Positions 17,852 through 27,164 of a stretch of DNA of 64,000 nt are shown here, piece by piece (within the stretch, counting starts at the first letter, position 1; every line of letters starts with the position of its first letter). The stretch is from CAAGNP01 sp964611185 (GTDB taxonomy: Bacteria > Bacteroidota > Bacteroidia > Bacteroidales > UBA932). The position numbers were made by a program, and so were the translations under genes. Location: the NCBI GenBank assembly GCA_964611185.1, contig CAZSXE010000005.1, positions 16,780 through 80,779 of the forward strand. Reading direction: 5' to 3'. The notes under the pieces were generated by a model that had not been told where the DNA came from, did not search any database, and saw only the letters and a list, made by a program, of their open reading frames with translations.

Positions 17852-18934
17852 TTATTCGATGTTTCCTGTTATAAAAAGATTCAATATCGGTCTCACGGGA
17901 GCATTGGTGATAACAGTCAAAATATATAAAATTTCTCCTTCTGCATCCGATGTATCCACAGACACCCTCAGCACACCTTCCTTTCCAGGATCTATTACTT
18001 GCGGAAATTCAAATGTGCATCCCGCCTCGCTTGATTCTACTTTATAGAAGACCAACGCCTCCTTTCCTATATTTTTATAACTGAAAGATAGCTCTTTAAC
18101 ACTCCCTTTTTTACAAGTGCCCATACTCTGAGAAGAGGTCTCGAACTGAGGAAGGGCGCCCGATTTTCGCTGCTGCTCGGAATAATCGGAGAAATTCTCT
18201 TTAATCAAAGTAGCCACTTGAATTTTCCCTTTCTGAAGCTTTCCATTCGCAGAAACCGATGAAGAAAAGATATTCTTACCCCAAAGTTTATCCCCTGTTT
18301 TCTTAGTATCTATGACAATAGTAAGGAGTGCCTTCGATTTGGCGGGTATAGGATTCTCGGAAAGAGACAACTTCAGTCCTTCGGACAATTCGGTAAATTC
18401 CACACTTATCGGATAATTGGAAATATTAGCCACTTCGACACTCTCATTCCTCGATAGCCCTTGATCAATCTGCCCCAGATTGATAACCTCTTCTCTTATG
18501 GCAAACGAACCGATTTTTATCTCGAAGAGCTCTTCAAGACTCATTTTCTTCTCATGGACTATTCCTTTAACTCTCAATATGATAGGTTTATCCACATCTG
18601 AAATGTAAGTGGTAATCGCTTTGTCGAAAGGATATGGCCCTTGGTCGTTTTTAAATGTAATATCTATCGTCCCCTTTTCGCCAGGTCTTACAGGACTTTT
18701 TGTCCAAACAGGCTCGGTGCAGCCGCATGAAGATATAACTCTGTGAACGACAATGGGCTTGTTGCTTATATTTGTAAAAGTAAAAGTGCACCTCTTCTCA
18801 CCGTCAGAAATCTTAAAATCCCCGAAATCGTATATAGTCTTATCGAATTTCACTACACCTGAAAATTCGTTTTGCGCACAGAGATGAATCATAATCAGTA
18901 AAAAAATACTTATCGATAATATGGCTCTTTTCAT
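17852..18934 (-). CDS. DUF1573 domain-containing exported protein
   Basis: Secreted protein of 360 residues with a signal peptide (about 1-20, ending LCAQ). It contains ASH/MSP-like immunoglobulin-fold modules of DUF1573, recognisable by FDKTIYDFGDFKISDGE...FTFTNISNKP and the SSCGCTEPVWTKSP motif near residues 68-82; two further modules follow (about 155-240 and 270-355). The family is abundant in Bacteroidota and has no firm function; it is thought to be periplasmic or surface-associated. It is first in an operon with an unknown gene, meaB and the metal exporter. Confidence 0.85.
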   Translation of the reverse strand: MKRAILSISIFLLIMIHLCAQNEFSGVVKFDKTIYDFGDFKISDGEKRCTFTFTNISNKPIVVHRVISSCGCTEPVWTKSPVRPGEKGTIDITFKNDQGPYPFDKAITTYISDVDKPIILRVKGIVHEKKMSLEELFEIKIGSFAIREEVINLGQIDQGLSRNESVEVANISNYPISVEFTELSEGLKLSLSENPIPAKSKALLTIVIDTKKTGDKLWGKNIFSSSVSANGKLQKGKIQVATLIKENFSDYSEQQRKSGALPQFETSSQSMGTCKKGSVKELSFSYKNIGKEALVFYKVESSEAGCTFEFPQVIDPGKEGVLRVSVDTSDAEGEILYILTVITNAPVRPILNLFITGNIE

Positions 18935-18949
18935 TTTTTATTAAATTAA

Positions 18950-18981
18950 TTTGCAAAGATAATTAAATAGTGTTATTCTTG
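18950..18981. promoter_or_regulatory. Overlapping divergent promoters of DUF1573 operon and M16 protease
   Basis: Minus strand: -7 TATCTTTG (18954-18961), 19 bases before the DUF1573 ATG. Plus strand: -33 TTTG (18950-18953), 20 bases, then TATTCTTG (18974-18981; one mismatch), 25 bases before the M16 ATG. The TTTGCAAAG core carries the -33 of one promoter against the -7 of the other. Confidence 0.55.
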
Positions 18982-19006
18982 TAAATCAATAATTACTTAT
19001 AAATAT

Positions 19007-21910
19007 ATGAAAATTTTTATCAAATTAGGATTAATTACATTAATCTCCGTTTTTGCAGTTTCCTGCAGTCAATACAAATATGAGACTGTAAAAAACGACC
19101 CCACAAATGCACGTATATATACCCTTGATAACGGTCTGAAGGTGTATATGAGTGTGACAAAAGACCAGCCAAGAATAGATGCTCACATAGCTGTAAAAGT
19201 AGGAGGAAAAAACGACCCCCACGAGACCACCGGACTTGCTCACTATTTTGAACACCTTATGTTTAAGGGTACCGAATCATTCGGAACTCAGAACTATTCT
19301 CTCGAAAAGCCGCTTCTTGATGCCATCGAAGCCCAGTTTGAAATTTATCGCAAAACCACCGATGAAGCTCAGAGAAAAGCTATTTATCATGTAATCGACT
19401 CTATTTCGTACGAAGCATCCAAAATTTCTATTCCTAATGAATATGACAAACTTATGGCTGCCATCGGAGCCAGCGGAACCAACGCTTACACCGGATATGA
19501 CATGACTGTTTATACCGAAAACATCCCCTCCAATCAGGTAGAAAACTGGGCAAAGATTCAGTCAGACAGATTCCAAAACAGCGTTATTCGCGGTTTCCAT
19601 ACTGAGCTTGAGACTGTATATGAAGAGAAAAATATGTCTCTTACACAGGATGCAAGAAAAGTATATGAAGCTATGTTCTCTGCACTGTTTAAAAATCACC
19701 CTTATGGAACTCAAACAGTACTCGGCACTCAGCAGAATCTGAAAAATCCCTCCATTACCAATATTAAAAACTACTATAAAGAATGGTATGTTCCCAATAA
19801 TATGGCTATCTGTATGTCCGGAGATTTTGATCCCGATGCCACCATTAAAATCATCGACAAATATTTCGGAGGTATGAAGCCCAATCCGAATCTCAAAAAA
19901 ATGAGTTTTGAGCCGGAAGCCCCCATTGCAGAACCTATAGTAAAAGAGGTTTACGGACTTGAGGCCCCCAATATTACACTCGCATGGAGATTCCCGGGCT
20001 CGAATGACCCCGATATGAACAAGCTTATGCTTATTTCTCAGATAATGAGTAACGGACAAGCCGGACTTATTGACCTTAATATTAACCAAAAGCAGAAAGT
20101 TCTCAGCTGCTACGGAGGTAACTATTCTCAGGCAGACTACAGCGTATTTCTAATTCAGGCTCGCCCGAAACAGGGACAAACTCTCGAAGAGGTAAAAGAG
20201 ATAGTTCTCAAAGAGATTGAAAACCTGAAAGCAGGTAACTTCAATGATGATTTGCTTCAAGCTATTGTAAATAATTACAAACTTAGGCTTGTTCAGTATC
20301 TTGAGGGTAGCGAAGGGAGAACAGATGCATTCGTAAATAGCTTTATTAACGATGTACCTTGGGAGAGAGAGGTAAATACCATTGAGAATATCTCCAAAAT
20401 CACCAAAGAAGAGATTATGGCTTACGCCAATGCCAACTTCAAGAATAACTATGCTCAGATAAATAAAATTGAGAAAAAAGATCCCAATGAGGTTAAGATA
20501 GCCAAGCCTGAGATTACCCCTATTTTTACAAACAGAGATACCTCCAGCACATTCCTTCGTGAAATACAAAATACAAAAGTGGCCCCTATTGAGCCTGTAT
20601 TTGTGGACTTTAAAAAGGATATGTCTATTCTTAATGGCATCTCCAATACTCCTATATTGTACAAACAAAATACAACCAACGACTTTTTCTACATCTCCTA
20701 TCTCTTCGAAATGGGAAATAACGAAGATAAGGCCCTTGGCACAGCTATCAGCTATCTTGATTATCTCGGAACAGACAAAATGACCCCTGAAGAGGTTAAA
20801 CAAGCTTTCTACAAATTAGCTTGCAGTTTCTCAGTATATCCGGGAAGTGAGCAGACATCTGTTTCCATTAGCGGCTTGGGAGAGAATATGAAAGAAGCAA
20901 TCACCCTTCTTGAAACACTCCTTTCAGATGCTCAGGCCCATCCGGAAGCTCTTAAAAACCTGAAAGCTGATATTTTAAAGAGCCGTCAGAACTCGAAATT
21001 GAACCAAAGAAGTAACTTCTACATGCTGGAATCTTATGGCCAATACGGTCCCAAATCACCCGCCACCAACATTCTTTCCGCAGAAGAGCTAAATAATATT
21101 AACGACTCCGAGCTTCTTGAAAGAATTCATAAACTCACATCATTCGAGCATGACATTCTTTATTACGGACCAATGGGTGATCAGGAATTTGTACAGACCA
21201 TCAACACTCTGCACAAAGTTCCACAGACACTTACTCCTATCGTGAAGAACGAATCATTCAAAAAGAAAGAGGTTAAAGAGAACAGTGTCATTATAGCCCC
21301 CTACGATGCCAAACAAATATATCTCGCCGGATACTCTAACAAAGGTGAAAAATTTGATCCCTCACTCGAACCCATTATTGCTATGTACAATGAATATTTC
21401 GGAGGTGGAATGAATGCTATTGTATTCCAGGAAATGAGAGAAGCAAGAGGACTTGCATACTCTGCTTGGGCCGGTTTGGAGCCTCCATACAAGAAAGAAA
21501 AGTCTTACGAATACACCACTTTTATTGCGACTCAGAACGACAAGACACTTGATGCACTTGCTGCATTTGATGAAATCATAAATGAAATGCCTGAATCGGA
21601 AGCCGCTTTCAACATCGCAAAAGAGTCTCTTTTAACCAATTTAAGAACATCAAGAACGATCAAATGGGATATACTCAACAGATATCTCAACATGAAAGAC
21701 CTCGGACTTGATTACGACATCGACAAAGATATTTTCGAGAAAGCCCAGACTATTACATTGAAAGATGTTACTGCTTTTCAGCAGGAATGGGTGAAAAATA
21801 GAAAATACACCATTATGATTCTTGGTGATGCCAAAGATCTCGACCTTAAAGGGCTCGAAAAATATGGTAAAGTAACCCAAGTAAAAACATCTGACATTTT
21901 CGGATACTAA
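19007..21910 (+). CDS. M16 family zinc metalloprotease lipoprotein
   Basis: Insulinase/pitrilysin-like protease of 967 residues built from two fused M16 halves. A lipobox (FAVSC, Cys20) points to a lipid anchor. The inverted zinc motif HYFEH is at residues 79-83, with the downstream Glu in ETVYEEKNM completing the site in the first half. The second half (from about residue 520) keeps the fold signatures (NEYFGGGMNAIVFQEMREARGLAYSAWAG) but not the metal motif, as usual for the paired domain. It probably degrades peptides in the periplasm or at the outer membrane. Monocistronic; the ferredoxin gene downstream has its own promoter. Confidence 0.93.
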   Translation: MKIFIKLGLITLISVFAVSCSQYKYETVKNDPTNARIYTLDNGLKVYMSVTKDQPRIDAHIAVKVGGKNDPHETTGLAHYFEHLMFKGTESFGTQNYSLEKPLLDAIEAQFEIYRKTTDEAQRKAIYHVIDSISYEASKISIPNEYDKLMAAIGASGTNAYTGYDMTVYTENIPSNQVENWAKIQSDRFQNSVIRGFHTELETVYEEKNMSLTQDARKVYEAMFSALFKNHPYGTQTVLGTQQNLKNPSITNIKNYYKEWYVPNNMAICMSGDFDPDATIKIIDKYFGGMKPNPNLKKMSFEPEAPIAEPIVKEVYGLEAPNITLAWRFPGSNDPDMNKLMLISQIMSNGQAGLIDLNINQKQKVLSCYGGNYSQADYSVFLIQARPKQGQTLEEVKEIVLKEIENLKAGNFNDDLLQAIVNNYKLRLVQYLEGSEGRTDAFVNSFINDVPWEREVNTIENISKITKEEIMAYANANFKNNYAQINKIEKKDPNEVKIAKPEITPIFTNRDTSSTFLREIQNTKVAPIEPVFVDFKKDMSILNGISNTPILYKQNTTNDFFYISYLFEMGNNEDKALGTAISYLDYLGTDKMTPEEVKQAFYKLACSFSVYPGSEQTSVSISGLGENMKEAITLLETLLSDAQAHPEALKNLKADILKSRQNSKLNQRSNFYMLESYGQYGPKSPATNILSAEELNNINDSELLERIHKLTSFEHDILYYGPMGDQEFVQTINTLHKVPQTLTPIVKNESFKKKEVKENSVIIAPYDAKQIYLAGYSNKGEKFDPSLEPIIAMYNEYFGGGMNAIVFQEMREARGLAYSAWAGLEPPYKKEKSYEYTTFIATQNDKTLDALAAFDEIINEMPESEAAFNIAKESLLTNLRTSRTIKWDILNRYLNMKDLGLDYDIDKDIFEKAQTITLKDVTAFQQEWVKNRKYTIMILGDAKDLDLKGLEKYGKVTQVKTSDIFGY

Positions 21911-21913
21911 AGT

Positions 21914-21945
21914 TTTGGAAAATCTACTCTTTATATCTAATTTTG
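21914..21945 (+). promoter_or_regulatory. Promoter of the ferredoxin gene
   Basis: -33 TTTG (21914-21917), 20 bases, -7 TAATTTTG (21938-21945): a full consensus match 41 bases before the ATG. Confidence 0.75.
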
Positions 21946-21985
21946 CCCCGATTTATAGAATTATTAACCCAAAAATACTAAAACA

Positions 21986-22159
21986 ATGGCTCATAAAATT
22001 GATCCCGATATGTGTGCAGCTTGTGGCTCTTGCCAGTCAGAATGCCCCGTAGGTGCTATCAGTGCAGGTGATGTTTATAAAATCGATCCTGAACTATGCG
22101 CAGACTGCGGAACTTGCGTTGATGTTTGCCCTGTAGGCGCCATCAGCCCCGCTAACTAA
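21986..22159 (+). CDS. 2[4Fe-4S] ferredoxin (clostridial type)
   Basis: Soluble low-potential electron carrier of 57 residues. Two CxxCxxCxxxCP motifs are visible, CAACGSCQSECP and CADCGTCVDVCP, each followed by VGAIS, giving the pseudo-twofold bacterial ferredoxin. Too short for many gene finders. It is monocistronic with its own promoter and terminator, suggesting high expression. In anaerobes such proteins serve pyruvate:ferredoxin oxidoreductase, hydrogenases or, as may apply here, the aldehyde:ferredoxin oxidoreductase at 58-60 kb. Confidence 0.95.
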   Translation: MAHKIDPDMCAACGSCQSECPVGAISAGDVYKIDPELCADCGTCVDVCPVGAISPAN

Positions 22160-22180
22160 CTTAGCTCACAGTAATAATCG

Positions 22181-22215
22181 AAAAGAGGATGACTTAAATG
22201 TTATCCTCTTTTTTT
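22181..22215 (+). terminator. Rho-independent terminator of the ferredoxin gene
   Basis: AAAAGAGGATGAC (22181-22193) pairs with GTTATCCTCTTTT around a 6-base loop, followed by a run of T. One G-T pair in the stem. Confidence 0.85.
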
Positions 22216-22505
22216 CAAAATCAGTCTTCATGAGAAAAAAATAAAGAAAGTTAGTAACTTACTACTGTTTTTTAGTATGGATGGAACCATCAAATCACAG
22301 AGGCATGGAAGCTGGCCTGCTTCAAATGACTAAGATTGCAGTAACTTATTATTTAACAATTGCTAAAATAGCTAATAAGATCCTTTAACAAGACTATGAA
22401 ATTTTAAAGATATAGCCTACAATGCTTCGGAATATGCACTCATCGAAATAAAATAAAAAAATATGTACATATTCATCGACTCAAATATATTATAACTGAT
22501 ATTTG
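22216..22505. other. Intergenic stretch with no recognised feature
   Basis: 290 AT-rich bases between the ferredoxin terminator and the end of the TPR receptor gene. I see no convincing coding frame, RNA gene or repeat. Confidence 0.5.
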
Positions 22506-24785
22506 TTATATTTTCAAAGTAATTACCAATTCCGGTCTGAGCTTGCTCATTTTAGCATCGTAAGTGCCGCCGAAATGGTCGAAAAAGAGCTTATTAAGAT
22601 TGTTTTGAACGGATTGTCCACAACCCTCAAATTTTAAGTTGGTAAGGGGGGTGGCAAAGAAAGAGAGGACAACTGCATCTCCAAGTTCGCTATAAGAGAG
22701 GCTGAATTCGATTTTTTCAGATAACTTATAATCTTCAGGCAAAATAAAGACGAATGATAAATATTCCATAAACTTGTTATAGTCCATTTTTATCATCTGA
22801 CTGTCCACCGATGATTCGAAAGTGATCTCCATACGAGTATCTTGGCGAGAGTTGGCTGCATCAATCAGATCATAACATAGCGTAAGAATGTCGTACTCCC
22901 TAACATCATACTGCATCTGTCCTGTCTCGATAAATGAGAGATCCAACACTTTGTCAAGGAGAAAAATAATGGAAGAAGAGTACTTTTTTACAGTATTAAT
23001 ATCGCTCGATGGGTCGTTACACAATTTTTCTATTTCTTGAAATGGAATAGATATTTCTCTCCTGACATTTTTAATATAACGATCTCTCAACTGGGCAGAA
23101 ACTGCAACTTTATCAGCAGCATCTCGAACACTGTTGCGAACTTTTTTCAGAATATAATTCAAATATAATATTCTCAGAATAAGGATCAAAATAATGGCAA
23201 AAAAGAGAGATATGAAACTTATGGTAATGATATTAATAATATTATTATTCTTGACATTTTTTATCTGAGCCGATTTCCACCTGAAATTGTCCTTGATTAT
23301 TTTATCTTGTCTCGACAAGAAGTCAGAATTCAGGGAGTCGTCGTATTCAACACATTTTTTCATAGCTATGCAGGCCATCTGAGGATTGCCGGAGAACTCT
23401 ATATAACTTGCCTTTTGCCTTAGAAGAAAAGATTTAAATAGAGGCTGACTATCCCCTACCTTATCTATGGCCATATCTATTTCTGAAAAGCACTTATCCC
23501 ATTCTTTGATTATAGAATAATACCTCGACCACGATTGATGATATAATATGTAGTTGGATATAAAACAGTTATCGGTATAGTAATTTTTAGCTTTTACAAG
23601 ATATTTATATGATTTTTCAGGTTCGTTCAGAAAAAAATATGTATCAGCATATCTTATATAAAGACTAAGTAACATTCCATTTATAGAAGATGCTTTTTCA
23701 GGCTCCTCTTTTATTACCCTTTGAATAGTCTCCTCTTCCAACTTTAAAAAGCGAATAGATTCCCGCTTCTTCTCAATATTGTAATAGCAATTATGAAGCT
23801 TCTGATATATACCTATCAAATCTTTATCTTCTATATCTTCCGAAGAGAGGAGATTATCGAGTATTTCAATCACTTTCTCATTGTTTCTTGAAAAATAATA
23901 GGCATTTGCAAGAGAGATGGCAGCATTGACCACTCCACTGTGATTGTTCAATGAATCAGCTTCTTTTCTCATTTTTACAGATTCAATAATCACTTGCTCG
24001 ATGTTTCCTTTAGAAGATTCAAGAATCAAAAGATTTTTCCACGATTTAAAATACATATCGTAGTATTGATATTTTTCTGATAAAATCTTCAATTTATCAA
24101 GAGATCTTCTCGCCCCGTCAATTTCCATCTTTCTATAATAATAAAGGACAGAGTCCGATGCAGCCTGGATTTCCGGATTTATCTGCTGTGAAATGGCAGA
24201 AAAAGAAAAACCTACAAAAAGCAACAAGGATAAAACCAATTTTTTAATACGAGAAAGATTTTCCTTCACCGTGTCAATGTTATCGGAACAATCTATTGCG
24301 CGAAGCGGGACATTTAATTCGCGAATAAGTCTGTAAAAAGAACCGTTACTCTCCATAAGAAGAGCTTCGTCTTTTTTCTTTTGCTTTTCAAGCTCCTCTT
24401 TTTCCTTGATAAAACGGCTGTTTCTTCTTTTAAGTAAAAAATATGAAGTGAGGGAAAGCAAAATCAATACAGATCCGAAAATAATCAACCTCATCAATAT
24501 CTTATTTTCCTGTTTTTTATTCTCAATATACAATTCATCTATCTGATACTCAGACTTTAACGCCTTTACCTCTTTTTCATAATTTAATTTTGTTATTGTA
24601 TCATTTAAAACAATAGCTTGCCTGTAAAACAGACAAGCTTGTTCAAATTCATCTCTTGAAACAGCATCGGATGCCAATAATAATAACGAATCTTTTTTAT
24701 GAGTTTCCTTTTCACCTGCATAAGATGAAGATGAGGAAAATAATAAAATAATTGATAAAATTATTCCGCAAAAAAGATGTTTCAT
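22506..24785 (-). CDS. Chimeric TPR membrane receptor with degenerate histidine-kinase core
   Basis: 759 residues that look like two related receptors joined in frame. First part: signal peptide (1-23), a short TPR-like stretch, a membrane segment (98-118), a coiled coil, and a DHp-like helix FYRLIRELNVPLRAI (150-164). At 181-200 a second signal-peptide-like segment appears (KKLVLSLLLFVGFSFSAISQ), followed by a TPR domain (about 205-500), a membrane segment (516-545), a coiled coil, a DHp-like helix RYIKNVRREISIPFQEI (569-585) and an ATPase-like C-terminus. Both DHp helices carry Arg where the phosphorylated His should be, and the ATPase boxes are not recognisable, so kinase activity is unlikely. 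Resembles Bacteroidales receptor proteins annotated DUF5112/DUF5113. A GTG at residue 173 could start the second part separately. It follows rho by 11 bases. Confidence 0.7.
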   Translation of the reverse strand: MKHLFCGIILSIILLFSSSSSYAGEKETHKKDSLLLLASDAVSRDEFEQACLFYRQAIVLNDTITKLNYEKEVKALKSEYQIDELYIENKKQENKILMRLIIFGSVLILLSLTSYFLLKRRNSRFIKEKEELEKQKKKDEALLMESNGSFYRLIRELNVPLRAIDCSDNIDTVKENLSRIKKLVLSLLLFVGFSFSAISQQINPEIQAASDSVLYYYRKMEIDGARRSLDKLKILSEKYQYYDMYFKSWKNLLILESSKGNIEQVIIESVKMRKEADSLNNHSGVVNAAISLANAYYFSRNNEKVIEILDNLLSSEDIEDKDLIGIYQKLHNCYYNIEKKRESIRFLKLEEETIQRVIKEEPEKASSINGMLLSLYIRYADTYFFLNEPEKSYKYLVKAKNYYTDNCFISNYILYHQSWSRYYSIIKEWDKCFSEIDMAIDKVGDSQPLFKSFLLRQKASYIEFSGNPQMACIAMKKCVEYDDSLNSDFLSRQDKIIKDNFRWKSAQIKNVKNNNIINIITISFISLFFAIILILILRILYLNYILKKVRNSVRDAADKVAVSAQLRDRYIKNVRREISIPFQEIEKLCNDPSSDINTVKKYSSSIIFLLDKVLDLSFIETGQMQYDVREYDILTLCYDLIDAANSRQDTRMEITFESSVDSQMIKMDYNKFMEYLSFVFILPEDYKLSEKIEFSLSYSELGDAVVLSFFATPLTNLKFEGCGQSVQNNLNKLFFDHFGGTYDAKMSKLRPELVITLKI

Positions 24786-24796
24786 ATCACATTTGT

Positions 24797-26659
24797 TTAT
24801 TCTCCATTCATAGATATAAGAAATTCCTCATTATCGTTGGTCTTTTCAAGACGAGTTTTCATAAATTCCATAGCTTCGACACTGTTCATATCGGCAAGAT
24901 AATTTCTCAATATCCAAAGACGGTTGAGCTTCTCCTTGTCGAGTAGAAGGTCATCACGACGGGTACTGCTAAGGGTAACATCCACAGCGGGGAATACGCG
25001 CTTGTTCGATAATTTGCGATCAAGCTGTAATTCCATATTACCGGTCCCTTTAAATTCTTCAAAAATAACCTCATCCATCTTCGAACCGGTATCAGTAAGG
25101 GCTGTCGCCAATATGGTAAGAGAACCTCCGTTCTCAATGTTGCGCGCTGCTCCGAAAAATCTTTTGGGCTTATGAAGGGCATTGGCATCAACACCTCCGG
25201 AAAGCACTTTCCCTGATGCCGGCTGCACCGTATTGAATGCTCTTGCCAAACGGGTAATGGAATCAAGAAGGATAACCACATCATGTCCACATTCTACAAG
25301 TCTTTTAGCCTTTTCAAGGACAATGCTTGCTACTTTCACATGTCTTTCGGCAGGTTCGTCAAATGTAGAGGCCACTACCTCTGCCTTTACACTTCGTGCC
25401 ATGTCGGTAACTTCTTCGGGGCGTTCGTCTATAAGGAGCACTATCATATAGACCTCAGGGTGGTTGTCTGCTATTGCATTGGCGATAGCCTTAAGAAGCA
25501 TGGTCTTACCTGTTTTAGGCTGCGCCACAATGAGACCTCTCTGCCCTTTCCCAATCGGAGTGAATAAATCCACTATTCTCGTAGAGAGATTATTATGCCC
25601 GTTGGAGGTTATATTGAACTTTTCGTCAGGAAATAATGGGGTTAAGAAATCAAATGGAACTCTGTCTCTTACATATTCGGGTGAACGACCGTTGATATTG
25701 TTTACTTTTACTAAAGGAAAATATTTATCTCCCTCTTTAGGGGGGCGAATTTCACCTATAATAGTATCACCTGTCTTTAATCCGAAGAGTTTTATCTGCG
25801 ATTGAGAGACATAGATGTCGTCAGGGGAATTCAAATAATTGTAATCCGAAGAGCGAAGAAAACCATAGCCATCAGGCATAATTTCAAGAACACCTGTAGC
25901 CTCTACAATACCCTCAAACTCTATTTTAGGAGGCTTGGGGGGGAATTGAGGATGGTGAATCCGTTCTTTTTCTTGAGATAATTGGTTTTGAGAATTTACA
26001 TTCTGCGCTGGGGTAATTTCTTCATTTTGGGGCTGTTCAGGTTCAGGGAACAGAGAATTATCCACAACTACCTGGGCAATCGCTTTTTCCCCCTCTTTGG
26101 GTAACTGCTGCTGCTTGGGCTTTTTCTGGATTTGCTTGGGTCTATGAACTTGTTTAGTCTGAGTCTCCTCCGCTTTTTTATCTGCTTCAGGGGCTTTCTG
26201 AACAGGTGCCTGAGGCTTGGGAGCAGGCTCCGCTATCGTCTCTTTCTTGATTTTTTCTTCAGGCTGCTTAATTTCCTCTACCTTTTTCATCATTTCTGCC
26301 ACTTTAGCTTGATTGGCATCCTTAGAGGGGGCGTGCTTAGTCACATTATGCCTGATTTCAGGTTTAGCCGGAGCAATAGGAGAATTTTGCACATTGGGGG
26401 TACTTTCTACAGGTGCCACCACGGATTTTTTCTCCGCAGTAGCAGGAACCACCTCCTGTTTCTTTATCTTGCTTTTTACAATTCTGGTTCTTGTCCGCTT
26501 TTGATGCGGATTTTCCTTGCTTTGAATAGCTTGTTCGTCTAATATTTTGTAAACAAGGTCGTCTTTTGCAAAAGACTCAGGTTTTTTAATACTTAAGTCT
26601 TTAGCGATAGAATACAAGTCGTCCTGACTTTTTTCTTTCAATTGAATAATATCGTACAT
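24797..26659 (-). CDS. rho: Transcription termination factor Rho
   Basis: Hexameric RNA helicase that ends untranslated transcripts. 620 residues against 419 in E. coli: the N-terminal helical domain (1-50) is followed by some 190 residues of Lys/Pro/Gln/Glu-rich disordered sequence, then the RNA-binding OB domain (from about 250, with GVLEIMPDGYGFLRS), and the ATPase. Walker A is AQPKTGKT (about 379-386), then LLIDERPEEV and DSITRLARA. Insertions at this place are usual in Bacteroidota and can affect RNA binding or phase separation. The ATPase also keeps the GVDANALHKPKRFFGAARN region. Confidence 0.97.
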   Translation of the reverse strand: MYDIIQLKEKSQDDLYSIAKDLSIKKPESFAKDDLVYKILDEQAIQSKENPHQKRTRTRIVKSKIKKQEVVPATAEKKSVVAPVESTPNVQNSPIAPAKPEIRHNVTKHAPSKDANQAKVAEMMKKVEEIKQPEEKIKKETIAEPAPKPQAPVQKAPEADKKAEETQTKQVHRPKQIQKKPKQQQLPKEGEKAIAQVVVDNSLFPEPEQPQNEEITPAQNVNSQNQLSQEKERIHHPQFPPKPPKIEFEGIVEATGVLEIMPDGYGFLRSSDYNYLNSPDDIYVSQSQIKLFGLKTGDTIIGEIRPPKEGDKYFPLVKVNNINGRSPEYVRDRVPFDFLTPLFPDEKFNITSNGHNNLSTRIVDLFTPIGKGQRGLIVAQPKTGKTMLLKAIANAIADNHPEVYMIVLLIDERPEEVTDMARSVKAEVVASTFDEPAERHVKVASIVLEKAKRLVECGHDVVILLDSITRLARAFNTVQPASGKVLSGGVDANALHKPKRFFGAARNIENGGSLTILATALTDTGSKMDEVIFEEFKGTGNMELQLDRKLSNKRVFPAVDVTLSSTRRDDLLLDKEKLNRLWILRNYLADMNSVEAMEFMKTRLEKTNDNEEFLISMNGE

Positions 26660-26719
26660 CTGTTATTTGATAAGGGAAGTGTTGTCTCGTATTTAAGATT
26701 ACTGTGAGATTCTTCTTGG

Positions 26720-26748
26720 CAAAGTTAAGAAAAATAATTTAATAACAA
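26720..26748 (-). promoter_or_regulatory. Promoter of rho
   Basis: Minus strand TTG (26746-26748), 18 bases, TAACTTTG (26720-26727), an exact -7 match. It leaves a 5' leader of about 55 bases before the rho ATG. Confidence 0.6.
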
Positions 26749-26759
26749 TGAATTATATA

Positions 26760-27140
26760 TTATTTAACTGCAATAACTTCTACTTCTGCAAGCGCCCCCT
26801 TTGGAAGAGCAGCTACTGCATAAGCGACTCTCGCAGGGTATGGAGCTTTAAAAAAGTGTGAATAAACCTCGTTTAGTACAGCAAAATCCCCCATATCAGT
26901 GAGATAAACATTCGTTTTCACTACATTGTCAAAGCTACATCCACCCTCTTCGAGGACATACTGAAGATTTTTAAAAATCTGAATAAGCTGTTCTTTTACA
27001 CCTCCATGAACAAATTCACCTGTTTGTGAATCGATAGGAAGCTGACCCGACACATATAGCGTTCCGTCTATTTCGATAGCTTGGCTGTAGGGGCCTACTG
27101 CCTTTGGTGCCAGCGGGCTGGCAATTACTTTTTTTTCCAT
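26760..27140 (-). CDS. ridA: RidA family reactive enamine/imine deaminase
   Basis: Hydrolyses 2-aminoacrylate and related reactive intermediates released by PLP enzymes. 126 residues with the family signatures GPYSQAIEIDGTLYVSGQLPID near the start, and PARVAYAVAALPKGALAEVEVIA at the end, containing the catalytic Arg and the Glu of the active-site cleft. It follows lptD by 24 bases. Confidence 0.93.
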   Translation of the reverse strand: MEKKVIASPLAPKAVGPYSQAIEIDGTLYVSGQLPIDSQTGEFVHGGVKEQLIQIFKNLQYVLEEGGCSFDNVVKTNVYLTDMGDFAVLNEVYSHFFKAPYPARVAYAVAALPKGALAEVEVIAVK

Positions 27141-27164
27141 TTTTATAATAATTATAATAATAAA

